Origin: a virus
Direction: 5' to 3' (one strand)
DNA: 30,542 nt
Virus record (IMG/VR): IMGVR_UViG_3300004369_000088
Location: 1-30,542 of that record
How positions within the stretch are numbered: the first letter of the stretch is position 1; every line of letters begins with the position of its first letter. The notes under the pieces were generated by a model. It saw only the letters and a program-made list of their open reading frames with translations. It was not told the origin of the DNA and did not search any database. The translations under genes and the position numbers were made by a program. Below are positions 17,401 through 24,298 of the stretch, in pieces.

Positions 17401-18706
17401 CCGCTGCCGCAACTGCTGCAATACCAGCTCCTACTACAGCTAGTGCGCGGGCTACAGGATTTAGATTAAATAAGAAGGCACCCATAGCACCCACGATTCC
17501 GTTACTTCCTACCATGCGTAGAATTAGTCCATCTATGGCTGCGGTTGCTAGGGCTACATTGGCAGGGAGTGCAAATAAAGCCTTACCCAGTAACCATGTT
17601 GCCTTAGTAACTAATCCTGCGGTTAATGCCATTCCTGCGAGCGTGCCTAAATACTTTTTAGTAGGTTCGTCTAATTCTCTCCATGCTATAGTCATATTCG
17701 TCAATGCATCCGCTAATACACGTAAAACAGGTGCGAGAGTCTGCCCTGCCTCTATACCAAACTCTGTTATAGAATTCTCCGCTAACTCTAAAGAACCGTC
17801 AAAAGTATTTAATTGGTCGTTAGATACACGGAAAGCTTCTTGCGTGTTAGTTATTTGTTCTTCTAATTTCTTCCACGCCCCTGAGGTAGATTCCATTAAT
17901 ACTAAACCGGCGGCAAGGGCTTCCGTCCCGAAGATAGTACTTAACTGTGATTCAGCCAGATTTTTACTACGTAGCTCGCTTAGTATCTCGCTTAAATCCC
18001 TCATTTTACCTGTGGCATCCAGCGTGGATATACCCAACTTATCCAATATAACCTTTGCGGCACCCACAGGAGCCTCAAGCCTAACAATAATGTTACGTAA
18101 GGCAGTACCTGCTTGCTCACCTCGTAGACCAATATTAAATAGTACGCCTAAAGCAGCAGTAGTCTTTTCAATAGATATTCTAGCCGCTGCGGCAACCGGA
18201 CCTACCTGACGGAAGGCAAATCCCAACTTGGGTAGTGTTGCTTGTGATTTAGATATAGCCGCCACAAACACGTTGGAGATGCGCCCGGCATCCTGCGCTT
18301 CTAGACCAAAAGCTCTAATGTTGGAAGCGACAATATCCGCAGATTCTCCTATAGGCTCAAGAGTCGCTTGAGCAAGTAATAGCACCCCTGTCATAGCCGC
18401 ACCGGATTGAGCCACACTAAAGCCTGCCGATGATAGAAAATATAGGGCGTTGGCGGCTTCTGCTGCGCCAGCCGTAGATGCTAAGGCAAAGTCACGTACA
18501 GCTTTCTCCATATTTTTGAGGTCTTCTACTGTGCCACTAGCCACCGCGTTGGTAAGAGTTAACTGTTTCTCTAATTCTCTAAAAGCATTGAGTGATTTCC
18601 CTACCCCACTCGCCGCTGTTATCATGCTACCGAAGTGAAACGCCGCCTGCTGTAGTTCCTGTGATAATCTACCGAATTGTGCTGTGGCACCTTCTCTCTG
18701 TGGCAT
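14474..18706 (-). CDS. Tape measure protein (TP901 type)
   Basis: 1410 residues. The N-terminal region (about 20-330) is a TP901-type tape-measure domain, with LEKQLTLTNAVA...VRDFALASTAGAAEAANALYFLSSAGFS and FGTEALAAGLVLME. Hydrophobic segments at about residues 345-460 may insert into the host membrane. Long coiled coils rich in Lys/Glu/Ala/Asp follow (about 480-1230), and the C terminus is Gly/Ser-rich (GGSVTYISNTYVTVEGG). With the usual 1.5 angstroms per residue, the tail would be about 200 nm long. It follows the T ORF, with GGAG seven bases before the ATG. One dispersed palindrome copy lies at residues IQTFAP. Confidence 0.95.
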   Translation of the reverse strand: MPQREGATAQFGRLSQELQQAAFHFGSMITAASGVGKSLNAFRELEKQLTLTNAVASGTVEDLKNMEKAVRDFALASTAGAAEAANALYFLSSAGFSVAQSGAAMTGVLLLAQATLEPIGESADIVASNIRAFGLEAQDAGRISNVFVAAISKSQATLPKLGFAFRQVGPVAAAARISIEKTTAALGVLFNIGLRGEQAGTALRNIIVRLEAPVGAAKVILDKLGISTLDATGKMRDLSEILSELRSKNLAESQLSTIFGTEALAAGLVLMESTSGAWKKLEEQITNTQEAFRVSNDQLNTFDGSLELAENSITEFGIEAGQTLAPVLRVLADALTNMTIAWRELDEPTKKYLGTLAGMALTAGLVTKATWLLGKALFALPANVALATAAIDGLILRMVGSNGIVGAMGAFLFNLNPVARALAVVGAGIAAVAAAGGLLSLAINPAKRWAKEVAGIFGDRTLEPIQTFAPRLEKELKRIDLTFGRGIEGSFDRNRVLQSFQQRIKGAIEEQQQNLDSIVSALSELDGQADALERVGDTLGSALDFGRLLGFGKASLLTKIEAATAATKADTAEEISDAIATYFLGTDFLTVLDIPAHVQYKLIKSKDALAEVFKEGGDARKQIDTLIASEKSAGSSNETIIGKVLAFIAEEGINIKALTDELGQQGTKAGVDLVILERVAAKAKADRELATEDFIALLKTTTDINGDIRLRKIVPELKAGLAEEQGLLKVIRDTLNNDDNSLSMPDVVTIIAENLSEGSDVVAAKLKKASVESDKNFVLFDDYVKNLALDAKAISASVKEAEAELSHNFEEVRDLRVAAIIEKRDKSLIEQIEKIKDGVATNEIFKTLGSVDAFKDDPELIKFITGEFLIDASNAAFPKIVNSADTRAVVAQKIEFIKSLTSNEGLKELLDRGAEALISLVEESNNKIAVGVKTADRQMIADILKDARLGEDTYTKIRDQNLSAVSALAQLVPDDFEGKLRADVTRLTSVHAKALRDSERAIEDNLRDSPVTFTDELAAKLRAANKAAADAEFAAGKAQLTLSSKEAEISYKQSLEDYYNNIEKITIDVNERIAAISAVDIDIRLASLKENDLTKIRNDADAAIRDAENAFRALDNVTKDTERKSELLAGHNAEIDAINRKREADEAYALSAQGTYERLTKANQERIAQITKEGKANDSFVAGAQAKILELQDAARDGTFRMGQEIMASSIETLSDGFTALFTGIEFSWRETLRQMAIDVVRSQIKKALISALGSLVSFGLGGGFSGGVEGIFGGQGSINRTIKGGSPEFIGPLQEFAKGGVVDSFSTFPMAGGRMGSLAEGNRPEAIMPLRRDASGNLGVMASGGGGSVTYISNTYVTVEGGSSSGDRGADDAFAKEMGEQMRNVIDARMSAFIQKNQRIGGMLNKGVR
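17300..17313. repeat. Dispersed palindrome copy 5 (TGCAAACGTTTGTA)
   Basis: Inside the tape-measure gene, where it encodes I-Q-T-F-A. One base from the perfect palindrome. Confidence 0.72.
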
Positions 18707-18718
18707 GGTAATTCTCCG

Positions 18719-19078
18719 TTACTTGTGCAATAAACTAACATGGCCTGCCGGGGTATTTTTACTCTTTTTATTACTGTCCTTTATTGTCCCGCACGCCGTA
18801 AGTGTAGATTGCATAAGTCCCATTAATATAGGGAACATGCAGTGTTGGTCTTGGATTCCTCCCGAGTGAGGTAAGTACCCCGCTTGGTACTGATTGTACG
18901 CCCGAATAACCGTATTAAACATCCGAGGGTTTTCTAATATAGGTCTGCGAGGGCAACGGTTTTGTTCGTTACCCTCAAGGTCTTTCCAGTATTTGTATGG
19001 TGTTTCCTCTTCACAGCCTCTATCTACCTTCTTTTGTGCACTACAGTTATCGCAGTCGAAATCTGGGTATAACTCCAT
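18719..19078 (-). CDS. T: Tail assembly chaperone T ORF (made as G-T fusion by -1 frameshift)
   Basis: An open frame of 119 codons from ATG 19078, Cys-rich at the start (DFDCDNCSAQKKVDRGC) and basic at the end. It lies between the G-like gene and the tape measure, the position of lambda T. The frame is open upstream of the ATG to the slippery GGGAAAC at 19105-19099. A -1 slip there continues as L-R-S-G-I-I-A into this ORF and gives a 263-residue G-T protein (137 + 126). The ATG itself has only a weak ribosome site, so the frameshift product is the likely main form. The fusion is expected to bind the tape measure and recruit the major tail protein. Confidence 0.82.
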   Translation of the reverse strand: MELYPDFDCDNCSAQKKVDRGCEEETPYKYWKDLEGNEQNRCPRRPILENPRMFNTVIRAYNQYQAGYLPHSGGIQDQHCMFPILMGLMQSTLTACGTIKDSNKKSKNTPAGHVSLLHK

Positions 19079-19083
19079 CGCTA

Positions 19084-19509
19084 TTATCCCAGATCGAAGT
19101 TTCCCGCTAGACCAGCGTCAACATCATTAGATTCAAGTATCTTAGCACCAATCTCACGTATCAACCACAAAGGCATAGCTTGTAGCGAACTATCGGCTAA
19201 CGCTGTATACTGCTTGTTGTTCATGTATTGCTCGCCTGTAACAAAGGGGATTTCATTACCGTCCTTGTCCTTAAAGTTTTTCCAGCCGCGAAGACCAAAC
19301 TTTACAGTTTTAAGGTAAGTGGTGTTTTTGTTAGTACCAACATTCATACCGCCTGAACCATCACCTAAGCCCATTGAGTACATTTCGTCAGTAAGTTTTG
19401 CCTTGATGTCAACGTCAAGTGACCCTATTTCAAAAGGCACTTCTTTTTCCTTATCCTTAACAGAGAAAAAAGTCTCTGTCTCGAATTTTGATATTCCAAA
19501 TATAGCCAT
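19084..19509 (-). CDS. G: Tail assembly chaperone, lambda G-like
   Basis: 141 residues from ATG 19509 (MAIFGISKFETETFFSV), which has AAGGAAGG about nine bases upstream. An earlier in-frame start at 19557 has no such site and would cover the palindrome at 19552-19567. The pattern VKFGLRGWKNFKDKDGNEIPF recurs in phage tail assembly chaperones of the G type. It precedes the T ORF and tape measure, and its codons gcG-GGA-AAC near the 3' end form a -1 slippery heptamer. Lambda G has the same length (140 residues) and the same arrangement. Confidence 0.85.
   Translation of the reverse strand: MAIFGISKFETETFFSVKDKEKEVPFEIGSLDVDIKAKLTDEMYSMGLGDGSGGMNVGTNKNTTYLKTVKFGLRGWKNFKDKDGNEIPFVTGEQYMNNKQYTALADSSLQAMPLWLIREIGAKILESNDVDAGLAGNFDLG
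19099..19105 (-). other. Programmed -1 ribosomal frameshift site GGGAAAC
   Basis: The heptamer G-GGA-AAC sits in the zero frame of the G-like gene, five codons before its stop (GCG GGA AAC TTC GAT CTG GGA TAA). A -1 slip puts the ribosome into the open T frame with no stop. It matches the X-XXY-YYZ rule and differs by one base from the lambda G/T site GGGAAAG. Confidence 0.85.
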
Positions 19510-19551
19510 AACTAATACCCTTCCTTTAAATTGAGTTTTTGCTATGCACCA

Positions 19552-19567
19552 TTGCAAACGTTTGCAA
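19552..19567. repeat. Dispersed palindrome copy 6 (TTGCAAACGTTTGCAA, perfect 16 bp)
   Basis: The longest perfect copy. It lies in the gap between the small gene ending at 19570 and the G-like gene starting at 19509. I see no convincing promoter next to it. Confidence 0.85.
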
Positions 19568-19569
19568 GC

Positions 19570-19755
19570 TCACGCTTCAGGAGCAAATTTATCAGCAATC
19601 ATTTTGACTATCTTCGCTCCTTCTTGTCGTGTGCAAGCTGCTTCCGCACTAGCACGAGTTAATTTAGCCTCTAGGACTATTACCTGTTCTACACCATCCG
19701 CACTAATAAGTCCAGTACCTTTTATGACGAGGTAGATGGGCTGCTTTATAGCCAT
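19570..19755 (-). CDS. Small hypothetical phage protein
   Basis: 61 residues (MAIKQPIYLVIKGTGLISADG...). Two or three beta strands are followed by a helix with several Ala and a Thr-Arg-Ala-Ser stretch. GTGAGGT lies just upstream of the ATG. The hydrophilic C-terminal helix (EGAKIVKMIADKF) and compact size suit a small folded protein. It lies between the esterase gene and the G-like chaperone. I recognise no family; position suggests a tail-assembly accessory protein. Confidence 0.55.
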   Translation of the reverse strand: MAIKQPIYLVIKGTGLISADGVEQVIVLEAKLTRASAEAACTRQEGAKIVKMIADKFAPEA

Positions 19756-19830
19756 ATACTACCTCACCCTAGGTTCGTTGTGCACAACACAGCTTGAATA
19801 GTACTGTTCAGTCATTTTAAATTCTTTCGA

Positions 19831-20454
19831 TTAAGTATTAATATATTTAGTTACTTCTTTAAGCATATCTACGTTAGCCAGAACATCATCGAGTTTGTGC
19901 CCTACACCTGATAATAATATAGTCCTAGACCCCTTAGGGAATTGCTGCACGCGCTCCATTAAAGGTGAGTATAACAAAATACCCCCAGCGGTTACCACAC
20001 CGTCCACTTTCACAAGATCATCAGCAAGTCCGTGTATATGTAGTACTTTATTAGGGTAATTCAGCTCATCAAAGAACGTAGTGGATATACCTATCACGCC
20101 TGCAAAATCGTAAGGCACTAACTTTGCCGCGCGGTAGGCCATCATACCCCCCAGAGAGTGTCCTCCTATAAATATTCTGGTAAGAGTAGGGTGCAGCAAA
20201 ATCAAGCGGAATACCAACCCCGATAAGTAGAGAACGTCCATACTAGAATAACCAAACAAACCACCAGCTTGCCATAATTTAGTTTCGTCCGCACTAGGAT
20301 AAACTCTTAACACATCTTGTGGTAAAACATCGTCTATTCTATCGTGGATAAAATCAGGAGTTCCTGTGGCTCCATGTAGCATGATAATCGCCGTATCAAG
20401 CCCTACTAATGTATCAGGTTCCTTAATTATTAACTCTCTTCCTTCGTATAACAT
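19831..20454 (-). CDS. Alpha/beta-hydrolase (esterase-like), cargo gene in the tail operon
   Basis: 207 residues with a full alpha/beta-hydrolase set: oxyanion loop HGATGTP (27-33), nucleophile elbow GHSLGG with Ser100, the acid strand HIHGLADDLV with Asp145, and GVGH with His186. The layout resembles the feruloyl/acetyl-esterase and PHB-depolymerase-like branch (HG.AD, GHSLGG), but the substrate is unknown. There is no signal peptide, so it acts in the cytoplasm or is packaged in the virion. A strong GAGGAG precedes the ATG. The gene sits between the major tail protein and tail chaperones, where lambda has no counterpart, and behind its own terminator/promoter pair. It could modify host or exopolysaccharide esters, or be a lysogen fitness gene. 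Confidence 0.85.
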   Translation of the reverse strand: MLYEGRELIIKEPDTLVGLDTAIIMLHGATGTPDFIHDRIDDVLPQDVLRVYPSADETKLWQAGGLFGYSSMDVLYLSGLVFRLILLHPTLTRIFIGGHSLGGMMAYRAAKLVPYDFAGVIGISTTFFDELNYPNKVLHIHGLADDLVKVDGVVTAGGILLYSPLMERVQQFPKGSRTILLSGVGHKLDDVLANVDMLKEVTKYINT

Positions 20455-20480
20455 AGCAGTTCTCCTCTATAGTTATATGT

Positions 20481-20510
20481 AAAAACCCGCCAAGCTCTCA
20501 CCTGACGGGT
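20481..20510 (-). terminator. Rho-independent terminator after major tail protein gene
   Basis: On the minus strand ACCCGTCA (20510-20503) pairs with TGGCGGGT (20492-20485), an 8-bp stem with one G-T wobble and a 10-nt loop, followed by a run of T (20485-20481). It lies 43 bases after the major tail protein stop and 27 before the esterase ATG. Confidence 0.75.
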
Positions 20511-20512
20511 CT

Positions 20513-20541
20513 AGTATACTATAAGTTATTATTATTGTCTA
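20513..20541 (-). promoter_or_regulatory. Putative sigma70 promoter for the esterase gene
   Basis: TAGACA (20541-20536), a 17-base spacer and TATACT (20518-20513): each hexamer matches consensus at 5 of 6 bases. The predicted start is near 20506, inside the first arm of the terminator stem, so transcripts from here would lack ACCC and could not form the full hairpin. Confidence 0.55.
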
Positions 20542-20552
20542 CTACGCAAAAA

Positions 20553-22127
20553 TTATGCAAAGACCATGCGAATTTCATCATCTCCGTCTGAACTAAATTG
20601 AGAGAATCTTATACTTAGTTCATAAGTACGAATCTGGTTTCTATCACCATAGGCAACATTGGATATTTGTACAGAATCCGAAATCACCCGCACAATATTA
20701 CCAGCGACAGTACCTACCTTAACGTGGAAGGAAAACTGTGTTGAAGCGGCCAAGTATTCCCAGAACGGGAAGTGTTGTTCTTGGGTCGCCTCTGGATTAA
20801 TAGTACCTTGTGGGCTTCTTGCGGTCAAACGTACCCCATTAAATCCGTCACTGTTATTAATACAGTCACGAGGCACGATGTTGTTCTGCATGTCAATGTT
20901 AAATGACTGTGCACAGAAATCATCTATACCATCAACAGTTAGCTGAGCAAGCTCAATCTGACTCGGTATAGTTGCTTCGTAAACCGCACCTGTAGGTATA
21001 GCCGAGTCAAGCGGGGCGATGTACTGTCCTGTAAACGAGAACTGCGCCAACCCGAAATTACCGGATTCTCCGCTGAATACTACAGAACCCATGCAACCAG
21101 TTACTTTATGTAATAGTTGGTCAAGGTACATGTAAACAGTCAGACTCTCAAATCCAGTAGAAATAGGTGTGTAGTGCACTCCCGGTTCAAGTACCAAAAT
21201 ATCCCAGTAATCGTTAAAGGCAAGGTTACCTGTCCACGAAGGTGTAATGCCTGCGAGTGCAGCACCAATCACAACCTCAGTAACGGCGGTTGTTACTGCG
21301 ACAGGAAGAGCTGCACCAGCGAAAGTCACTGTAACAACAGCACCAGCCGAAGTAGATACGCAACGAGCGTCTGCATCAATAACAGCAGCTAACGCAGTGG
21401 CTACCCCATCCGCGTCTGTATCAGCGGTAACAACTGTATGGTAGAATTTCTTACCACCAACAGTGGCTACCATAATATCGCCTACAGTAAATGCACCGGC
21501 CACAGTATAAGTAATCGAAGTAAGGTCGGTCGGAGCTGTCAAACCCTGCGTAAGGGTCATAGTTCCCGCACCACCGTTACCATTGGTAACTTCCGAGGAA
21601 AATACTTCACTAGGAAGTACGGTTTCATCACCCGATGCTGGCGTACCGGATATTCTTAGCTTTGCGACGGTAGTAGCACCTCCTAAAGTACATGTAACAC
21701 GGTATCGACCCGTCTTTATCGAAGCTGTGTTCTCCGCCCATGTTATAGCTGCACCAGTGTTAGCCGTACCTGCCGTCACTGACGATATAGTAGCCGCCGC
21801 ACTGTTCGCAATAGTAGTTTCAGCGAAACCACAACCACGTAATAGCGTAGAAATAGCACCCGCAGTACCTACAGTACCCGAACCTTTAAGTTCATGGCTG
21901 AAAGTTACGTTTACTAGCTTTCTACCTAGCGACACCGCTTGCGGTGACAAACTCGGGCGTGCAAAGTTACGCTCAAGTACGTTAGGGTCTATAGTAATGT
22001 CTGCCTCATTTACAAGTAATGAGTTGGCGGCAGGTGTCGGTACTGCATCCGTATTGTAAGTAGTTTCAACTTTAGCAAGTACCAAAATCCGGTTACTTAG
22101 CATTGGGTCTTGTGCAACAAGTGTCAT
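20553..22127 (-). CDS. Major tail (tube) protein with inserted domain
   Basis: 524 residues, long for a tail tube protein (commonly 200-350). Residues 1-110 (SNRILVLAKVETTYNTDAVPTPAANSLLVNEADI) and about 300-524 fit the tail-tube pattern seen in many siphoviruses. The middle, about 112-298, is Thr/Ala/Val-rich and looks like one or two inserted Ig-like domains. It contains a TVGDIMVATVGGKKFYHTVV...VATALAAVIDADARCVS module common in phage structural proteins. The insert probably decorates the tail surface. The ATG has AAAGGAG nearby. The gene is followed by a terminator, suggesting separate control of this abundant product. Confidence 0.82.
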   Translation of the reverse strand: MTLVAQDPMLSNRILVLAKVETTYNTDAVPTPAANSLLVNEADITIDPNVLERNFARPSLSPQAVSLGRKLVNVTFSHELKGSGTVGTAGAISTLLRGCGFAETTIANSAAATISSVTAGTANTGAAITWAENTASIKTGRYRVTCTLGGATTVAKLRISGTPASGDETVLPSEVFSSEVTNGNGGAGTMTLTQGLTAPTDLTSITYTVAGAFTVGDIMVATVGGKKFYHTVVTADTDADGVATALAAVIDADARCVSTSAGAVVTVTFAGAALPVAVTTAVTEVVIGAALAGITPSWTGNLAFNDYWDILVLEPGVHYTPISTGFESLTVYMYLDQLLHKVTGCMGSVVFSGESGNFGLAQFSFTGQYIAPLDSAIPTGAVYEATIPSQIELAQLTVDGIDDFCAQSFNIDMQNNIVPRDCINNSDGFNGVRLTARSPQGTINPEATQEQHFPFWEYLAASTQFSFHVKVGTVAGNIVRVISDSVQISNVAYGDRNQIRTYELSIRFSQFSSDGDDEIRMVFA

Positions 22128-22162
22128 AATAACTCTCCTTTAAGAATTTATTTAATTTAATA

Positions 22163-22369
22163 CTAAACCTTAGGCACCCTAACGCCGTCCTCACCTACGG
22201 TGTATGCACCGCCCCTCCCACGATAGGAGTCTTTTACAAGGGGTTTTACTACTTCAGGGGTTTTCTTAGTTTTCTCAGGTGGAGATACTTCATCAGGTGT
22301 GATCACCACATCAGTTGCCACAATCGTAATTTCGGAAGTATCCGTTGATTTTCTATCTCTAATTCCCAT
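22163..22369 (-). CDS. Small hypothetical phage protein
   Basis: 68 residues, low-complexity and charged, with a Pro/Lys/Glu-rich centre (PDEVSPPEKTKKTPEVVKP) and a C-terminal GRGGAYTVGEDGVRVPKV. There is no membrane segment. AAGGAG lies eight bases before the ATG. It lies between the tail-terminator-like gene and the major tail protein. I recognise no family. The likely disorder suggests an assembly or tail-joining accessory. Confidence 0.6.
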   Translation of the reverse strand: MGIRDRKSTDTSEITIVATDVVITPDEVSPPEKTKKTPEVVKPLVKDSYRGRGGAYTVGEDGVRVPKV

Positions 22370-22379
22370 AATAATCTCC

Positions 22380-22850
22380 TTATGCTTGGTTTATAATATT
22401 GTAAGGGTCGGCGGTTCTGTGCTTATAATAAACCTCTAAGTACATAACTCCACCCGGACGCTTATCATTCCTATCCATAATCTGAGGGGCATTTCCCCTT
22501 TCTTGTATATCGTACCCGTTACTACCCATAGTGCGGTCCACAAATAGGGTATTCTGTAGGACTCCCAGATAATAATTGAATTCATCGTAAACGTCAACGC
22601 CTCTTTTGTTCTCGAATTTGAAGTCCACAGCTATTGATAATCTTTTTGTTATACACGGATACATTTCGCCGATTACTTCTTCCTCACCCTCTTCCATGCC
22701 CACTGCCGGTAGTTGCGTAGCATCTATATCGTCTAGGTTTTCTTTAAGAACATTATTGAATAATGCTAAGCCCGTCACCGGGTCTGCCGTAGCCTTTAAT
22801 AAGTCATACAGATACCCTATTATATTTTGCCTTATTGTATTATTTGCCAT
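22380..22850 (-). CDS. Tail terminator / tail completion protein (gpU-like)
   Basis: 156 residues. It has the size, position and general pattern of phage tail terminators: an N-terminal helix (IRQNIIGYLYDLLKAT), a beta sheet around residues 65-100 (CITKRLSIAVDFKFENKRG) and a closing strand GVMYLEVYYKHRTADPYNI. It starts one base inside the stop of the previous gene (TAATG). Such proteins cap the tail tube and join it to the head connector. The assignment rests on position and fold pattern. Confidence 0.72.
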   Translation of the reverse strand: MANNTIRQNIIGYLYDLLKATADPVTGLALFNNVLKENLDDIDATQLPAVGMEEGEEEVIGEMYPCITKRLSIAVDFKFENKRGVDVYDEFNYYLGVLQNTLFVDRTMGSNGYDIQERGNAPQIMDRNDKRPGGVMYLEVYYKHRTADPYNIINQA

Positions 22851-23590
22851 TATTGCCGTCTCCTTCTAGATAGACTTATGCGTGGGCGTAATCTACGTAA
22901 AGCAGAGGCTGCCACGGGTGCACTTAAATATTTTGCTGGCTGGTCTGGGTTATCCAGCACACTCATTATGTCTAGGTTAGCCATTTCAGTAGCCACGATA
23001 TTACCCCATGCCGCCATCAGGTCACCCATATTTGCAGAATGTGCTTTACGTAGACCCAACTTAGGACGCACCACCGATTTTTCTACATACATATACAGAA
23101 AAACTAATTCCCCCGCCTTATTTTTATATACAAGGTAGCCTTGCCCTGTACGTTTAGACGTATAACTGAATGTCCCGAACCGTTTCCAGCTTCTAGCCGA
23201 TCTAAACTTAGGACTACCATCCGCACGTAGGGCATCAGGTAATGGTATGGTTAGCACTCGCGCATTAACAGGGCGTATAACCCCGCCGTACTCCAGAATG
23301 GTGGCGTAACTAGCTCCTCGGTATACACCCGCTAAGGTGTCAAGCCTGCTACCCGTAACTTTCGTACCGTGATACAGAGACTTTGCGAGGTCACCCGTTA
23401 CTTGTGATAATTTAGTTCTGGCTAGAGATTCCGCTACAACATCGTCCATAAAGTTAAGCATAGCTACCTTCATCCGAGGTACGATGCGCCTTTCCATGGC
23501 AATAAGGCGGTTCTTAACTAAAGGAGCAAACGCCTTACGCGCGGATGGCGGTATGTTAAAACGGAATATAGGTGTTTTAACTGAGGCCAT
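22850..23590 (-). CDS. Head-tail joining / tail completion protein (HK97 gp10-like)
   Basis: 246 residues. N-terminal helices rich in Arg/Met are followed by a beta region with SLYHGTKVTGSRLDTLAGVYRGASYATILEYGG (about residues 70-103), the pattern of HK97 gp10-type proteins. A GTFSYTSKRTGQGYLVYKNKAG stretch and a basic C terminus (LRRLRPRISLSRRRRQ) follow. It overlaps both neighbours at TAATG junctions, so it is translationally coupled with connector and terminator. It is longer than typical gp10 (about 110-170 residues), mainly from the C-terminal extension. Confidence 0.7.
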   Translation of the reverse strand: MASVKTPIFRFNIPPSARKAFAPLVKNRLIAMERRIVPRMKVAMLNFMDDVVAESLARTKLSQVTGDLAKSLYHGTKVTGSRLDTLAGVYRGASYATILEYGGVIRPVNARVLTIPLPDALRADGSPKFRSARSWKRFGTFSYTSKRTGQGYLVYKNKAGELVFLYMYVEKSVVRPKLGLRKAHSANMGDLMAAWGNIVATEMANLDIMSVLDNPDQPAKYLSAPVAASALRRLRPRISLSRRRRQ

Positions 23591-24231
23591 TAAACCCTCC
23601 CAACTAGCTGCCTTCTGCGGGCATTAAGCAAAGCTCTTACCTGCGGTATTAGACCCATAACGGCTGCTGTAGACATTCTTAGGTTTGCACCCCCCGAGCT
23701 TTTCTTGTCCAAAAGCCCTGAGTCTTGGTTAACTATACGCTCCAATAAGAACGCTGACTGTAGAGCACACGCTTCCCTAATATCGGCGGGAACGGCTAAG
23801 GTCAAGCCGTCATCAGTCGATATAGCATAACCTGCTGTGTATGTAGCCTTGATGCTCCGGCCATGCTGCTGTGTGTCAAACAATAACGTAAGCTTGCCTG
23901 TAGCGTGATCCAAGTCATAGTAGCGAGTGTCTAGGGCATCTACCGCATCCCAATCCAAGGGGAAGCTATATGTTAACCGAAATATTGGTGCTGGCGAAGT
24001 CGCTATGTTGGTACGCTTCAAATAAAGGCTGACCGGTGCTGGTGATTCTGCCGTAGCTAGGTACTCTGTAACAACGCCTAGTGCGAAGCTGCCCTCTCTA
24101 CAGTAATTTTCTATTGCGGTGGATGCGTTAGGTATAATCTTATCGGATAGAAGCTTGTCATGCTCAGCGTAGTTGGCACCTACGCGTAAATAAGCTAAAA
24201 CATCTGATACTTCACAAAATTTATATGCCAT
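23590..24231 (-). CDS. Head-tail connector protein (gp6-like)
   Basis: 213 residues. The N terminus (EVSDVLAYLRVGANYAEHDKLLSDKIIPNASTAIENYCR) is the helical start of gp6/YqbG-type head-tail connectors. A beta hairpin region follows (about 90-140; YYDLDHATGKLTLLF...IKATYTAGYA), then PADIREACALQSAFLLERI, a diagnostic helix near the C terminus. Such proteins form the ring below the portal. AGGGG lies about nine bases before the ATG. The 67-base gap before it holds no strong terminator or promoter that I can see. Confidence 0.82.
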   Translation of the reverse strand: MAYKFCEVSDVLAYLRVGANYAEHDKLLSDKIIPNASTAIENYCREGSFALGVVTEYLATAESPAPVSLYLKRTNIATSPAPIFRLTYSFPLDWDAVDALDTRYYDLDHATGKLTLLFDTQQHGRSIKATYTAGYAISTDDGLTLAVPADIREACALQSAFLLERIVNQDSGLLDKKSSGGANLRMSTAAVMGLIPQVRALLNARRRQLVGRV

Positions 24232-24298
24232 CGTTGGTACCCCTGAAGGTTAAGGTGGAAAGCTACAAAGCAAGTGCTCCCCACCTCCCACCGGAACT

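Noticed and set aside
16965-18209. Long open frame of 414 codons on the plus strand, antisense to the tape measure gene
   Set aside because: The opposite strand encodes a clear TP901-type tape measure. The antisense product is Ala/Ser/Pro-rich low-complexity sequence without motifs, as expected from the complement of Ala/Leu/Glu-rich coding DNA.
19777-19788. Perfect palindrome GTTGTGCACAAC upstream of the small gene at 19755
   Set aside because: Different sequence from the dispersed family and seen only once; a single 12-bp palindrome in 30 kb is not significant by itself.
19759-19815. An 18-codon open frame (MTEQYYSSCVV...) ending just before the ATG at 19755, a possible leader peptide
   Set aside because: Only a weak ribosome site and no attenuator structure, so too short to support.
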